From assembly GCA_021442155.1 (NCBI GenBank), contig CM038214.1, forward strand, positions 27,094,450 through 27,158,449: a stretch of DNA of 64,000 nt, written 5' to 3'. The position numbers were made by a program, and so were the translations under genes. Of this stretch, positions 1-11,463 are shown piece by piece (the first letter of the stretch is position 1; each line of letters starts with the position of its first letter). This DNA comes from Cymbidium sinense. Taxonomy: Eukaryota > Streptophyta > Magnoliopsida > Asparagales > Orchidaceae. A model generated the notes under the pieces. The model was not told the origin of the DNA. It ran no database searches and saw nothing but the letters and a program-made list of their open reading frames with translations.

Positions 1-374
1 GAGCTAAGGTTCCCATGATGCCTAACTTTTTTACATATAGACTTGGACACACTTGTGCTTTGCTTTAGAGCTCGATCTTCATCGCTATCTATCTCAAGTG
101 TCACCTCCAAGGGAATCTACTACTGAAGAGGCTGGTGTGTCTATAAGACTCATCCTATGAATTAGATTCTTAGTTTATATGGACAGTTGGTGTACTCTTG
201 GTAGTTGGGGCATATCTTTTATTAGGTGGTCGAAAGGAGGTTTTCCAGCCCTAGGATTGCCTTTGAACTGGCCTCTTCCTCTGCCTGGTGGAGGTCAGGT
301 CATCTTACCCATATGTTTGAATGAAGTGAACTATGGGTGGAAATGTTAGGCTCCACTTCCTCCTCCAAGTCTAT

Positions 375-465
375 TTTGCTCCATTTTATTTTCTTTTCAT
401 TTCTCTTTTCTTTTATTTTCTTTTCTCTTTATTTTTCTTTCTTTTCTTTTTCTTTTATTTTTAAA
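375..465. repeat. Pyrimidine-rich tract (purine-rich on minus strand)
   Basis: A run of mostly T and C (TTTTCTTTT-like) just downstream of the protease fragment in coding sense. Matching tracts lie in B (about 32155-32240) and C (about 61970-62050). On the minus strand it reads A/G-rich and would encode Lys/Glu/Asn-rich residues in the protease-RT linker. Its internal position makes a polypurine primer role unlikely. Confidence 0.6.
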
Positions 466-790
466 CTTTGAGTTTGAAAGAATAGACTTGTTGATTTAGA
501 GGGAGGTAGTAAGCCGCATCCTCATACATGTTGACCTCATGAATTGTAAATGGCTTGAGATCTCCTTTGACACTATAGATGAACCCATCTCTCATAAACT
601 TCATACATTGATGTATTGAGGATGGAACTATGTTGTTCTCATGTACCCATGATTTCCTAAGCAAAGCATTGAAAGATGTATCCGAGTCTATAATGTGAAA
701 CTTGGCTTCAGTCTTCCAATCATCTATCTCCAAGGGCTAACACTATAGAGCCTAAGGCCTGTTGACCTCACTTTTGGAGTGTGGATTCAA
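461..790 (-). pseudogene. Gypsy retropepsin, C-terminal half (copy A)
   Basis: The minus-strand translation from 733 down to 461 gives MEIDDWKTEAKFHIIDSDTS, then a WVHENNIVPSS-like motif and SIHQCMKFMRDG. This is the characteristic C-terminal part of the protease and following linker in Tat-lineage gypsy polyproteins (family pattern: I-D-x-D-T-S-Y-N-x-L-L-G-R-P-W). The usual LLGRPW is LLRKSW here. Upstream in coding sense, homology fades near 785-790 and the catalytic Asp-Ser/Thr-Gly half of the protease is absent. The same break occurs in B and C. The fragment cannot be functional. Confidence 0.8.
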
Positions 791-2600
791 TCTTCACATC
801 TTAGACTTAGGAGTCTTCTAGACACTAAGACTTCCCTAGTCATAAGATACTTCTAACAATTAGGTAAAAACTTAACCTAAGCCTAAAGACTTAGACGGTT
901 AACCTATAGATTAGGTTATGCCTTAGGGATTAAGATAATCCACCTATCATACAACCCAAATCCAATCCATGTTCACCTTCTAAAACCAAACCTCAAGTTC
1001 AATTCAAACATCAAATTAAAATCCAAATCCAAACCCAAATTCCAAAACCAAATGATTGAAGCCCATGATCAAATCCAAACTTGAAACCTTTCCTATATAA
1101 CCTATCTAGACTTAGCCAAATCTTTGTTCAAATCAATCCAAAATCAATTTATTCTATCATAATCAATTTATATCTTCAATTATCTTTCTAAATATAAATC
1201 AAATCTACATTCAAATGATCAAAATTAAATCAAACTAAATCATAAATAAAAAAACCCTTCTAAGAATATGACTATACCATGACTTAGCTAAATCTTAATC
1301 CTAATCAAATCAAACTCAATTGATTTTCTCATAAATCAATCAGATTTTCAATTATCTTCACAAATTTAAAGAAATATACATTTAAATCATCAAAACTAAA
1401 TGAAACCAAATCAAAATCCAAACTAAGCCACATGACCTCCATGGACTTAGCCAAATTCCTTCATTCCAAAACCCAAATTCAATTGATTTTCTCATGAATC
1501 AATCATAACTTCAATCATATTCACAAATATAAATGAAATCTACAATCATTAAGCCAAACCAAAATCAACCCAAGTCAAACAACTTAACCCTTTTGACATG
1601 AAATGTTCAAATGAACCAAACCCCATTTGAACCCAAATTGCAATTGAATTTATATATCAATCCCAAATACATATATAAACTCAACTAAATCAAAGCAACC
1701 AAAATTAAGCCAACTAAACCCAATTGTTCCACTTGGGCCAATTTGACCTATTTGAGCCAAGTTTTAATACCCAAATTTGATTGAACCAAGCCAATCAAAA
1801 CCTCTTATCATGATTATTGATCACCCTAGGTTGATCAATTGTCAATTAGGTTAAACCAAGTCAACTTGGTCATTTGACCAAGTCAACCCCTTAACCCATA
1901 TGAATCCAAACTAGGTAAGCCAAGCCAAATCCCTTGAAACCAATGATTCATACCAATTCAAAATCAATATTTGAATATGACTTGACTTTCAATTGAGTCA
2001 AACCAAACCCAATTGGCCCTCTTGACCCAAGTTGACCCAAATTGACCTAAAAGACCAAATTGGGTCAAATCAAAATATAAACCAAATTGATTACAATGGC
2101 TCAAGTTCATTCCAAATTGATTGTTGAACTTGACCAAAGCCATGATTGGATTGACAAAACCAAATTAACTACTTGGCCTAAATTGACCTAAAGGTTCAAG
2201 TTGGCCTAAATCAAAACCAAATCAAAATTAATTGAAACCAAAGCCTACAATCATCTTCAATTAGTGAACTAAACTTAAACCAACACCCAACCCAAGATAA
2301 TTTGGCAAATTTAGTCAAATTGGTCAACTTAACCCATTTGACCCAAATGAATTCAAATGAGCCAAAATCAAATCTAAGCCAAACTAAACCAAACCAATTG
2401 AACCAAAACATCCCAAATGATCATATGAACTTGACCCAACCCTTGGTTTGACCCAATTTGACCAATTGGTCAACTTGACCCAACCTAACCCAATTTGACC
2501 TAAATGAGTCAAATTGAGCCAAACCTAACCAAATCAACTCCAATTGACTTCAAATTTGGGCTAATATACTTTTGGCTCATTTAAAATCTGCCCAAATTAA
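791..2600. other. Non-coding AT-rich region with dense TTGACC motifs (copy A)
   Basis: No reading frame of note and no gag signature. The DNA is rich in CAAATT, CCAAATC and TTGACC/TTGACT phrases. About 15 TTGAC cores lie between 1860 and 2560. The region is conserved in B (about 32560-34360) and C (about 62350-64000). It occupies the position where a gypsy element would carry gag. Whether it is old leader sequence, decayed gag or unrelated DNA cannot be told by eye. Confidence 0.6.
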
Positions 2601-3400
2601 ATCCATTGCGAAATGATCATTCTACCCTTGGGTTAAAGGCATCACATGAGACAAATCACCCATGTAAGTGATCATTTCTATTCATTGGCCACTTGGTACT
2701 CTCCCAATGGTCCACCTAGGCACCTAGGGACATTGACTAACTAGGGGTGGTTGGGTCACCTGACCCATGGGAACTAAAATCACTTCACCCTCCCTAGTGG
2801 AGCATTGGAAACCCATAAGATACCCATGATTCCTCCTTGGTAGCCACCTCCACTCCTTCAACCAACCAAGCCAAGCCAACTCACCTCCCCCACCCACTCC
2901 ACGAGTTGGCGGGACAACTATAAGCCAAACATCCCACCATTGATTAAGATGAGTATACACCCCTTCATTTCCATTCAAACACACACAAAAGTCAATCCTT
3001 AGAGCCCTAGCTACCCAAAATAAGATGCTAGATCCATTCCCTAAGCTCTCAAGCTCATTCCTCGATCAAAAAATGCCATTCCCATCATCATGAAATAGGA
3101 CACTCCCATTTCTAACCTAACATCCCCATTTCTCCATCAAACTCAATTTAACTTTGCATGCACCTTCCCTAGGCATCATTGAGGAAGAACAAATTATCTC
3201 TCAAACTTCCTGAGCACTAGAGGTAGGACTTTGATCAAAGTCAAGTTCCAATTCATCGAATCATGTCCTTCTAAGTGAACATTAGGGAATTGATCCATTT
3301 ACTGCTCAACAGGGCTTTGTCTCCACTAGATAAAGCTTCTTCAATCGTTCGAGTCGCCAGTCTTGAGTTCCGGCGAGGTATGCTTCCAAAACTGATCTAT
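2600..3400. other. Conserved mixed-composition segment, leader-like on plus strand (copy A)
   Basis: This stretch is less AT-rich than its surroundings and aligns with B at about 34370-35165. On the plus strand it holds an ACACACA phrase (about 2980), several CCCATT phrases, and TTGAGTTCCGGCGAGGTATG near 3363-3382, which contains a GAG/GTATG pattern resembling a plant 5' splice donor. No protein family is recognisable in any frame. It may be a leader or LTR-like segment. The function is unknown. Confidence 0.4.
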
Positions 3401-5070
3401 TAGGCAAAAATGGGTTGGAGTTTATTAAAGAAAACTTGCATCTCGTGTGATCTTGGCCATTGGATCATCCCTTCATGAAGGTGGGATCCTTTTGGAGTTG
3501 ATCCAAGCTTAGCTCTATTAAGGGAGTAATGGTGGGCGGACTCCATTCTCCTCCCATGATGTTGGATCATCCATTGATGATTGAAATGGATGATCATGAT
3601 TAGATCCACTAGATCGATTTGATTTAATCCTATTAACCTACGAGATTAATCATAACCATCCAATCTTAGATCAGACAGCAAATGAGAAAGGACATTCACT
3701 GCCACCATGTAGGCATTGAGTTGGATAAGTTTTAAGTAGCCAATCTCGCAGCGCCACATGGAAAGCACATCGCGTTAGTGCGCCATATGGCGCCAGTAGG
3801 ATTAAGCTTTAATTAGGCTTAATTAATCATTTTAATGGAAATTTCTAAAACTCATAAAATCATGAGAAATAAAAAATGCAAATAAATACTCATTTTAATG
3901 GTATTTGGAGAAAATAATTAACAATGATCTTAACTAATTTTGAATAATAATTAAAGTTTAATTTCAAAATTAATTATCTTAATTACTCCTTAATTACTTG
4001 AGCAATTAATGCCAAATTTTGTGGGTTAATTTATTGGGATGACCTCTACCTCCCATAATATTCTTGAAATTTATTGCTCACTTAATTAGGAAAATTGACT
4101 AATTAAACCATAACTACTCTTTTAAGTTAATTAATGATTAATTAATCCCATGAATAGTAATAAATTAGTTAATTAAGTTTATTAATCATTGTTCAATAGT
4201 AAGTGAACTAAGGAATAGGGTTGGGACCCCTTTCCCTAAGTTCATTTCACCCTTTTTAAAATGAAATCAATTAAGATTTAACTAATTATTTAAACCACTT
4301 AATCAAATTGAAATCATAATCACATCAGACCTTAATTAATTAAATCATGGGTAGATCTTTAGGTGTTTAATAACCTAAAGGAGTTTAATGAAATTATGGT
4401 TAGTCCACATGTGTGGAAAAACCATAAGAGTAATTAATTAAGTCCCTTAATCTAATTAACTATTAATCATGAGCTAATTGCATTAGGCCCCTTTAATTTC
4501 TTAGGATCATTGCAAGTTTATTTTTCATATCATGGCTCATAATTATTTAGTTAATTACTTTAAGGTGACATAGGTAAGAATTAATTCATGAAATAAGGGT
4601 TCAACATAATTAACCCATAAAATCAACTTAATTACATTTCCTTAAATTAAATCAAATCACCAATGTGGGAATGGGTTTAAAACAACAAGTGATGATTTCT
4701 CTTCTCCTCTTTAAATCAAATCAAATCCAAAACTTAATTAATAAAGAAGCTTTGGTTTGCTTAAATAATCTTATTTGATTTTATTATCATTAAGAACTAG
4801 TTTGGTTGAATGAATCACATTCTTATATTTGATTGTCCTCTTTCCAATCATGTTAAATTTGGTATGTCATTTGAATTCATGCATCCAACTTTTCAAAATC
4901 AAGTAAAATAAAATAAATTTCTTTTATATAAGCTTGCATATGTTGATTCAATTTAATATATGCATGGCTATTATCACTATTAAATAGTAATGTATTTTTC
5001 AAAAGCTTATAAATGAATAATAATATGTGTTATGATGCTAGTTATAAATAAATAAGAAATGCATGTATAG
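3401..5070. other. AT-rich conserved non-coding region (copy A)
   Basis: Rich in TTAATTAA and AATTAATTA phrases, with no convincing reading frame. It is conserved with B at about 35165-36840, with many small insertions and deletions. It belongs to the gag-less upstream part of the gypsy-derived segment. Confidence 0.5.
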
Positions 5071-5074
5071 CTTA

Positions 5075-5870
5075 AGTGTATGAATGTTGAGTTCTCTTTC
5101 CTCTATTCATGTGTTGATTTATATAAGATTGAATGGTAATTGGTATAGTAGACATCCGAAACATAAGGCATTAGCTAGCCCCAAGGAGGTCATTTGCTTA
5201 CCTCACTTCCCTGGTTTAACAACGCCATGTGCCCATTTGATTTCATTCTTCTGTATTTCAACATTAGAATTTGGTTAAAGATTTAATTCATTTATATAAA
5301 TGATTCAATAAAAAAAATACAATCTTTACATGGTTTTCTTTCCCTCGTTATGTATACATCCATGTGTGTCCAAGAAAAGTATATAGTCTGGACATCCCGA
5401 GAATATGAGTCTTTAGTTAGCCCCAAGGAGGTCATTGATTACCTCACTTCCCTAGTTTAACAATGACACGTACTTTATATCTTTGTACATGAATATGTAT
5501 ATGTGATTAGTGAATGAAAATCCCATTTTACATTAAAATTGCATGCATTCATAATTGACTAAGTGGTTGAATTAATTAGCCATATGATTTGGAGCTTACT
5601 TCTTATGTTCATGTATACAAATTTACATATGTTTGAATGTAAATGGGTATATAGTTTGGACATCTAGAGAATACGAGGCTTTAGCTAGCTCCAAGGAGGT
5701 CATTTGATTACCTCACTTCCCTAGTTTAACAATGACACATGCCTATTTAATTTCATTCTTATGTCCTTTTTGTATAAAAATTTGGATAAAGTTTTAAATT
5801 AATATGTTTAAATAATTCAATCAAATAAAATATAAATTCTAAACATACACATACATTCATCATTTAAGTG
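5075..5870. repeat. Three tandem units of about 255 bp with a conserved core (copy A)
   Basis: Three diverged units each contain a core of about 85 bp at about 5150-5234, 5390-5470 and 5658-5742. Each core starts with a GACATC phrase, runs through TTAGCTAGCCCCAAGGAGGT and ends with TTTAACAATGACA or a close variant. Inside the core, GAGGT and ACCTC about 9 nt apart can form a short hairpin. The same three-unit structure is present in B (36845-37620). No coding potential is evident. Confidence 0.8.
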
Positions 5871-6388
5871 TGCTAAAATATATTTCATGTATATACACTT
5901 AGGATTAAATCATATGCATGTTACATGTGATGGAAAAAAATTATTTAATATATGTCATGTGGTAGTAATTGAATTAAATTAATCTTAAGATGCCTTTCAT
6001 TTTGTATAGGATTATTTAAGCAAACTAAACTTAATTAATAAATCATTTAATAAGCCATTCACTAAAGAGAACTAAATTAATTAATATACTTTAGAAAGTA
6101 ATTTAACAAAATTTAAAATTCTCAAATCAATTAAACTACTTCAAGTGAAATCAACCTTTCATGTTAAATTGAATCCTTCTACACTTAAAAAATACAACAC
6201 TAATGCCTAACAAGACTTACCACACAAGCCTTAATACACATTAGAATTAAGTCACCACTTCTAGCTCTAAGTTAGGATGGTGTATGATGTGATATATGAT
6301 TTTTTATGATGTATTATTTTAGATTGGATGTTAATGTGTATGCTTCATAGGCGGATGATAGGCCAATATTTTCTAATCATGTTTTTAA

Positions 6389-6465
6389 GGATTATGCTTA
6401 GGGATGCTTAAAAATAAATGTGAATGCTCTTTTTTGTAGGTTGCTTAAATCCTTAAGCATAATCC
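6389..6465. repeat. Inverted repeat, conserved hairpin (copy A)
   Basis: GGATTATGCTTA (6389-6400) is followed about 50 nt later by CCTTAAGCATAATCC (6451-6465), giving a stem of 12 or more base pairs. In B the same pair (38238-38315) has one mismatch in the right arm but a longer left arm. The conservation of both arms in two diverged copies is notable. Confidence 0.7.
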
Positions 6466-8377
6466 AAGTTAGAAGTGGGCTTAGTTACCCATGTGTAGGG
6501 TGCTAAGTCCAAATTAAATAAATACGCTTGGGATTATATGTATATTTAGCTAACATCTATTTTGTAGGTGTAGTTAGATTTACTTTTCCCATAAATGTAA
6601 TTTTGCAATAGGAATTAGGATTAGTGCTATGGAGAGATTGAGCGGTGGCCAAAAGGCTTTGTCCTAGAATGCCGTGATGCCTTTGCAAGCACCATCCAAA
6701 TCAAAGAAAGAACCAAATCAAAAATAGATATATGAAGAAAGAAGACCCCCATAGCATTTAATACAATTATTCTTTCATATTTTCCTTATTGTATAAGGGT
6801 GGGTAGAGATCTACCCATCTTTTTCTCTTTGGGTTGTACAACGGTACTCACCTTTTATTCTTGTATGATAGTTTATATAATTGTTTAATGTTATGTTTAC
6901 ATTATGCATTAGATGGCATGCTTTTCATAGTTTCTTAAATGATTGATGCTTTAATGTGTGTTTGGATATTAGGCTCTTAGGATAAAAATAACTTTTCTAC
7001 CCAACTAATCACTCATAACTATATTTTAAACAATTCATAACCTCATCATAAACCCTAAGACATAAATAAGATAATTAAAAGATTTAACATCATGCATGCA
7101 TATTCTTTCTCTTGAACATGAAGGATCTCCATCCTTGCACAAAAAAAAGAATGCTTGACTGAGGGCCTCCCTTGGGGTGGAGAACACCATTTCTATTTGA
7201 TGATAACCTATTCAAACATGCATTTAGCATAAAAATCTTAAAGCCTCTATCAAAATAATGTGTCTAAAATGAAATAAAATTTGAAAATATTTTTCATCTA
7301 TAGATTAAGTCATATGCTTATACCACTCATGCTCTAATCTCTTAGGGAGTGTGTTTAGGGCTTTAGTATTCTTCTAATTAAATAACTACCCTAGCTATCT
7401 TGTAATTCATAAGGCCAGGCTACATGGTTATATAATCATAGGAGGAGTTAGCTGGCGGCCACTCTAGGTGGTTATAAGTAAGTTGACAATTTATTCTCTC
7501 TTGTGGAGGTAAACCCTTATGTCCACCTATCTTTAGATTTAAGTCATCCTTATTGCACTAAAGCTCCTTAGATCCGAGGTAGCTATTTCCTTCAGCCATA
7601 AGCATAAATGCTCACCTCAGGCATTCCCACAACCTTGTGTTAGTGGATTATAAGCCCCAAGAATCAATTAAATTTTAACTCAAAACATATTAATATTCTC
7701 AACTTCAAAATTATAAAGCCCAACCATAGGATAAATTGGAATGATCACTAGGCTTCTAGTATCATGAGCATTTCCTACTTATTTCATTTGGATTCCAAAA
7801 TAAGTCTTCTCCTTGAACTTTCCTAATTGATTTTCCAAATACAACAAATCCTAGTCTAACCTTGAAATCTTTGAAGATGATAATTGTTACTTTAATGAGT
7901 ATTCTTATGAAATTTCATTTCCTAATATAATTAACTATGGAGGCTTACCTCATAGAACTTAAGAACCTAGTTTATTATAAACCCTACTTTATTTATCCAT
8001 GTAAAGGGGAAAATCTTAGGTACATTCAAGACCCATCATGCTTTAGAGTCCTTATTATGTGATTAGGTCCATTGTAGGTTATGCCTCTATCTTTCGAGAT
8101 AGTACATTATTCCTCAATGTTGTACCCGATCACCTCAAAAAAGTATACCCATACATCCAAAAATAAACACCATAAGCCCTCTACCTTGTTCATTGAATCC
8201 TCTCAACATCATCCTTTCCTTTTGAGTTTGGAAATTTCTATCCTCAAGTCAAGGTTCTTGGACTAATAATTTTGAATAATACACCAGTCAACCAAAACTG
8301 ATACTCAGATCGCCAACATTCATTATATAATATAAAGAGGTATTATGCTCGACGTCCCTAGAGTAAGTCTTCATCGC
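6466..8377. other. Upstream end of gypsy-derived segment with PBS-like remnant (copy A)
   Basis: Conserved non-coding DNA aligned with B 38316-40350. Near 8290 the minus strand reads GAGTATCAGTTTTGG, a degraded counterpart of the primer-binding-like site in B. Only about 80 bp follow before telomere-like repeats start, so any 5' LTR is reduced to a stub. No genes are seen. Confidence 0.5.
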
Positions 8378-9237
8378 TAAAAATAAATAAAAACCTAAAC
8401 ATACAAAATAAACCTAAAAATAAAACTTAAAAATAAATAAAAAATAAAACCTACACCCTAAACTAAAAAAAAACTAAACCTAAACTGAAAATAAAATAAA
8501 CAAAATAAAATAAACTCAACCTAAACTAAAATAAATTAAAACAAAATAAATAAAACCTAAACCTAAACCTAAAATAAACTAAACCTAAACCCTAAACTAA
8601 AAATAAATAAATAAACTAAAAATTAACCTAAACCTAAACAAAAAATAAAACCTAAAAATAAACTTAAAATAAAAACCTAAAACATAAACCTAAAAAAATA
8701 AAATAAAAACCTAAACCTAAACCTAAAAATAAAAAACCTAAACCTAAAAAATAAAATAAAAATAAAACTAAACTAAAAAATAAACCTAAACCTAAACTTT
8801 AACCTTAAAATAAACTAAAATAAAAAACCTAAACTAAAATAAATAAACTTAAAACAAATAAATAAAACAAAATAAAAATAAAAAGTAAATAAATTAAATT
8901 AAATAAAAAATAAACTAAATAAACTAAATAAACCTAAACCTACGAGTTTACTTAATTTAAAAAATAATAAAAAATTTAAAAAAAAATGAAACCCTAACCT
9001 TAAATAACCCTAAACCTACAATTAAACCTAAACAAACCTATTAAAAATCCTAAACCATAAACCTAAACCCTAACCCCAAAACCCTAAACTCTAAACCCTA
9101 AACCTAACCCTAAACCCTAAACCCTAAACCCTAAACCCAAAAAACCCTAAACCCTAAACCCAAAACCCTAAACCTAAACCTAAAGTAACTAAATATATTA
9201 AATATAAACCTTAAAACCTAATAAATCTAAACCTAAG

Positions 9238-9670
9238 AATGGGCAAAACCTGATCAAGGAGCATGACCGCAACTGTGCCTAGATCTAAAGGGAGGCGAAG
9301 GAGGAGGCGGCACTTATCGCAATGGTGGTGGGGGATTTGGAGGTGCTGGTGGATATGGAGGTGGTGGTCGGAGTAGTGGTGGTTATGGATGGAGGAGCTA
9401 AGGAGTTACAACCTGGTGGAGGGAGAGATCGTGGATATGGTGGTGGATCCCACAACTCGAGAGGCCAGGTGGTTCTGATGGTAACCTTGGAGAAACCAAG
9501 AACTCCAATCGATCTACTACTTGTGGAACTATGTCTTTAAAGAGACAGGTTTTGATTTGCTATGTGTGCTCATTTTTGATCTATGTCATCATCTTAGAAA
9601 ACTTGATGTGTTACTTGATGATGAAATTGAAAAGAAAAATGTTAAATATAAATTTGTTCTTTGTTAAAAA
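9238..9670 (+). pseudogene. GRP mRNA 3'-end retrocopy 1
   Basis: Homologous to the last part of a plant glycine-rich RNA-binding protein mRNA. It starts at the NGQNLDG-type end of the RRM (AATGGGCAAAACC), passes through a Gly/Tyr/Arg-rich tail and a GGSxxSRGxGGSDGN-like C-terminus, then a 3' UTR ending TTTGTTCTTTGTTAAAAAAT. The frame is broken: the RRM end is scrambled and a stop interrupts the Gly-rich part. It lies about 300 bp after a landmark box. The flanking phrase AACCTAAAGTAACTAAAT recurs before copies 2 and 6. In full-length GRPs an N-terminal RRM of about 80 residues precedes this region; it is absent here. Confidence 0.8.
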
Positions 9671-11059
9671 ATAAATAAATAAAAAATGGAGAACCCCAAA
9701 CTATAAATTAAAACCTAAAACCTAAACTTAAAACCTAAAACCTAAACCCTAAACCCTAAACTAAAAAAACCTAAACCTACTAGTTTACTTAATTTTTTTA
9801 AAAAAACCTAAACCTTAAACCCTAAACTTAAACCCTAAACTCTAAATATTAAACCCTAAACACTAAACACTAAAACTAACCCTAAACTTAGAACCCTAAA
9901 CCTACAACTCTAAACCCAAAACCCTAAACTAACCCTAAACCCTAAACCTAATTAAACACTAACCGTAACCCTAAACTTTAAACCCTAAACTATAAAACAC
10001 TAAACCATAAACTCTAAACTAACCCTAAACTCTAAAAATCTTAAAAACCCTAAACCCTAAACCTTAAACTATAAACCCTAAAAACCCTAAACTTTAAACA
10101 CTAAACACTAAACCCTAAACCCTAAACCCTAAACCATAAACCCTAACCCTAAATGCTAAACTCTAAACCCTAAACCCTAAAACCCTAAACCCTAAACCCT
10201 AAACCCTAAACCCTAAATCGTAAACCTTAAACCCTAAAAACCTCAAAACCTCAACCTAAACTAAATAAAATCTAAAAATAATATAAGAAAACCTAAACTA
10301 AAACCTAAACCTAAACCTAAAAATAAAATAAAATAAAAATGTAAAAATAAACTAAAATAAAATAATTAAAAAAAGGTTAAACTAAACTAAAAAATAAAAT
10401 AAACCTAAGGGTAAAAACCTAAATAAAATAAAACTAAACATAAAATAAAAATAAAATAAACCTAAAAAATAAAATAAAATAAACAAAAAAACCTAAGCAT
10501 AAAATAAACCTAAAAATAAATAAAAAATAAAACCTAAACCCTAAACTAAAAAAAAATCTAAATCTAAAATAAAATAAAATAAACTTAAACATATTATAAT
10601 ATAAACTAAACTAAAATAAATAACCTAAACCTAAACCTAAACCTAAAATAAAATTAAATAAACTAAAAATAAAAAAACCTAAATGTAAACTAAAAAATTA
10701 TACCTAAAATAAACCTAAAATAAAACCTAAAACCTAAACCTAAACCCTAAACCCTAAAAGCTAAAATCCTAAACCTAAACTAAATAAAACCTAAAATAAA
10801 ATAAATAAAGAAACCTAAACAAAAAATAAATAAAAATTAAAATAAAATAAAACTTAAACTAAAACCTAAACCTAAACCTAAACCTAAAATAAAATAAAAA
10901 AATAAAACTAAACTAAAATAAAATAAATAAAATCCTAAACTAAACTAAAAAAACCTAAATAAAATAAACACTAAACCTAAAATAAAATAAATAAAATAAA
11001 ATAAAACTAAATAAGAACCTAAACCTAAAAAAATAAACCAACAAATACAACATAAACTA

Positions 11060-11364
11060 AACTAAATAAGAAAAAATACATCAACCAAAAGAAAGGAAGT
11101 GAAATTACTCCTAAAAGTGGATGGTAAAGAATATGTATCTTTTATAATCAATAAATATAATACTATCATTAATAATAGACATAAATTCATTGGCATTCTA
11201 TCCTTAATAATATTAAGTAATGAAAAGAATTTTCAAACTCATAATTATCATTTTTACACTTGATAAATTAGAACAAATTATATAAAATACTTTATTCTTG
11301 TTTTATTATTGATAACTAGAAGTAATTCTTAAATAGTAAACATAATATAATACTTTATTCTTAT
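11060..11364. other. Non-telomeric island inside array
   Basis: About 300 bp of AT-rich DNA without CCTAAA phrases, running from a GAAAGGAAGTGAAATTAC-like start to an AAATAGTAAACATAATATAA-like end. There is no reading frame of note and no recognised family. It is immediately followed by the only clear inverted stretch of the array. Confidence 0.7.
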
Positions 11365-11463
11365 TTTTAAGTTTTTTTATTTTATTTGTTTAGTTTAGAT
11401 TTTATTTTTTTAGGTTTAGTTTTAGGTTTTTATTTTAGGTTAATTTTAAGTATTATTTTTAGT
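11365..11463 (-). repeat. Inverted telomere-like stretch
   Basis: For about 100 bp the repeat orientation flips. The plus strand reads T-rich TTTAGGTTTAG and TTTTATTTTAGG phrases, then switches back at TTTAGTTTCTAAACCCTAAA (around 11458-11477) to C-rich heptamers. This is a head-to-head junction of telomere-like DNA next to a non-repeat island. Confidence 0.85.

Larger units (their letters stand above)
1..8377 (-). mobile_element. Ty3/gypsy (Tat-like) derived segment, copy A, left part outside window
   Basis: This is the upstream part, in coding sense, of a decayed gypsy-type element read on the minus strand. Position 1 matches B at about 31764 and C at about 61597, so RT, RNase H and integrase of this copy should lie left of the window. 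The segment holds a C-terminal protease fragment (461-790) and then about 7.5 kb without recognisable gag. The right end, near 8377, follows the same terminal phrase as copy B (GTAAGTCTTCAT at 8363-8374) and then passes straight into telomere-like repeats. Family placement rests on the pol fragments of B and C. Most short reading frames inside are chance openings. Confidence 0.8.

Noticed and set aside
2724..2984. 86-codon minus-strand frame as a possible gag remnant
   Set aside because: No gag motif or zinc knuckle. The B counterpart (34553-34750) shares only part of the wording and has shifted frames.
5084..5278. 64-codon plus-strand frame as a small gene
   Set aside because: It falls in the first of three tandem units and is not open in the other units or in copy B.
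5075..5870. CRISPR-like spaced repeats
   Set aside because: Units are about 255 bp, imperfect, only three in number, and in plant nuclear DNA.
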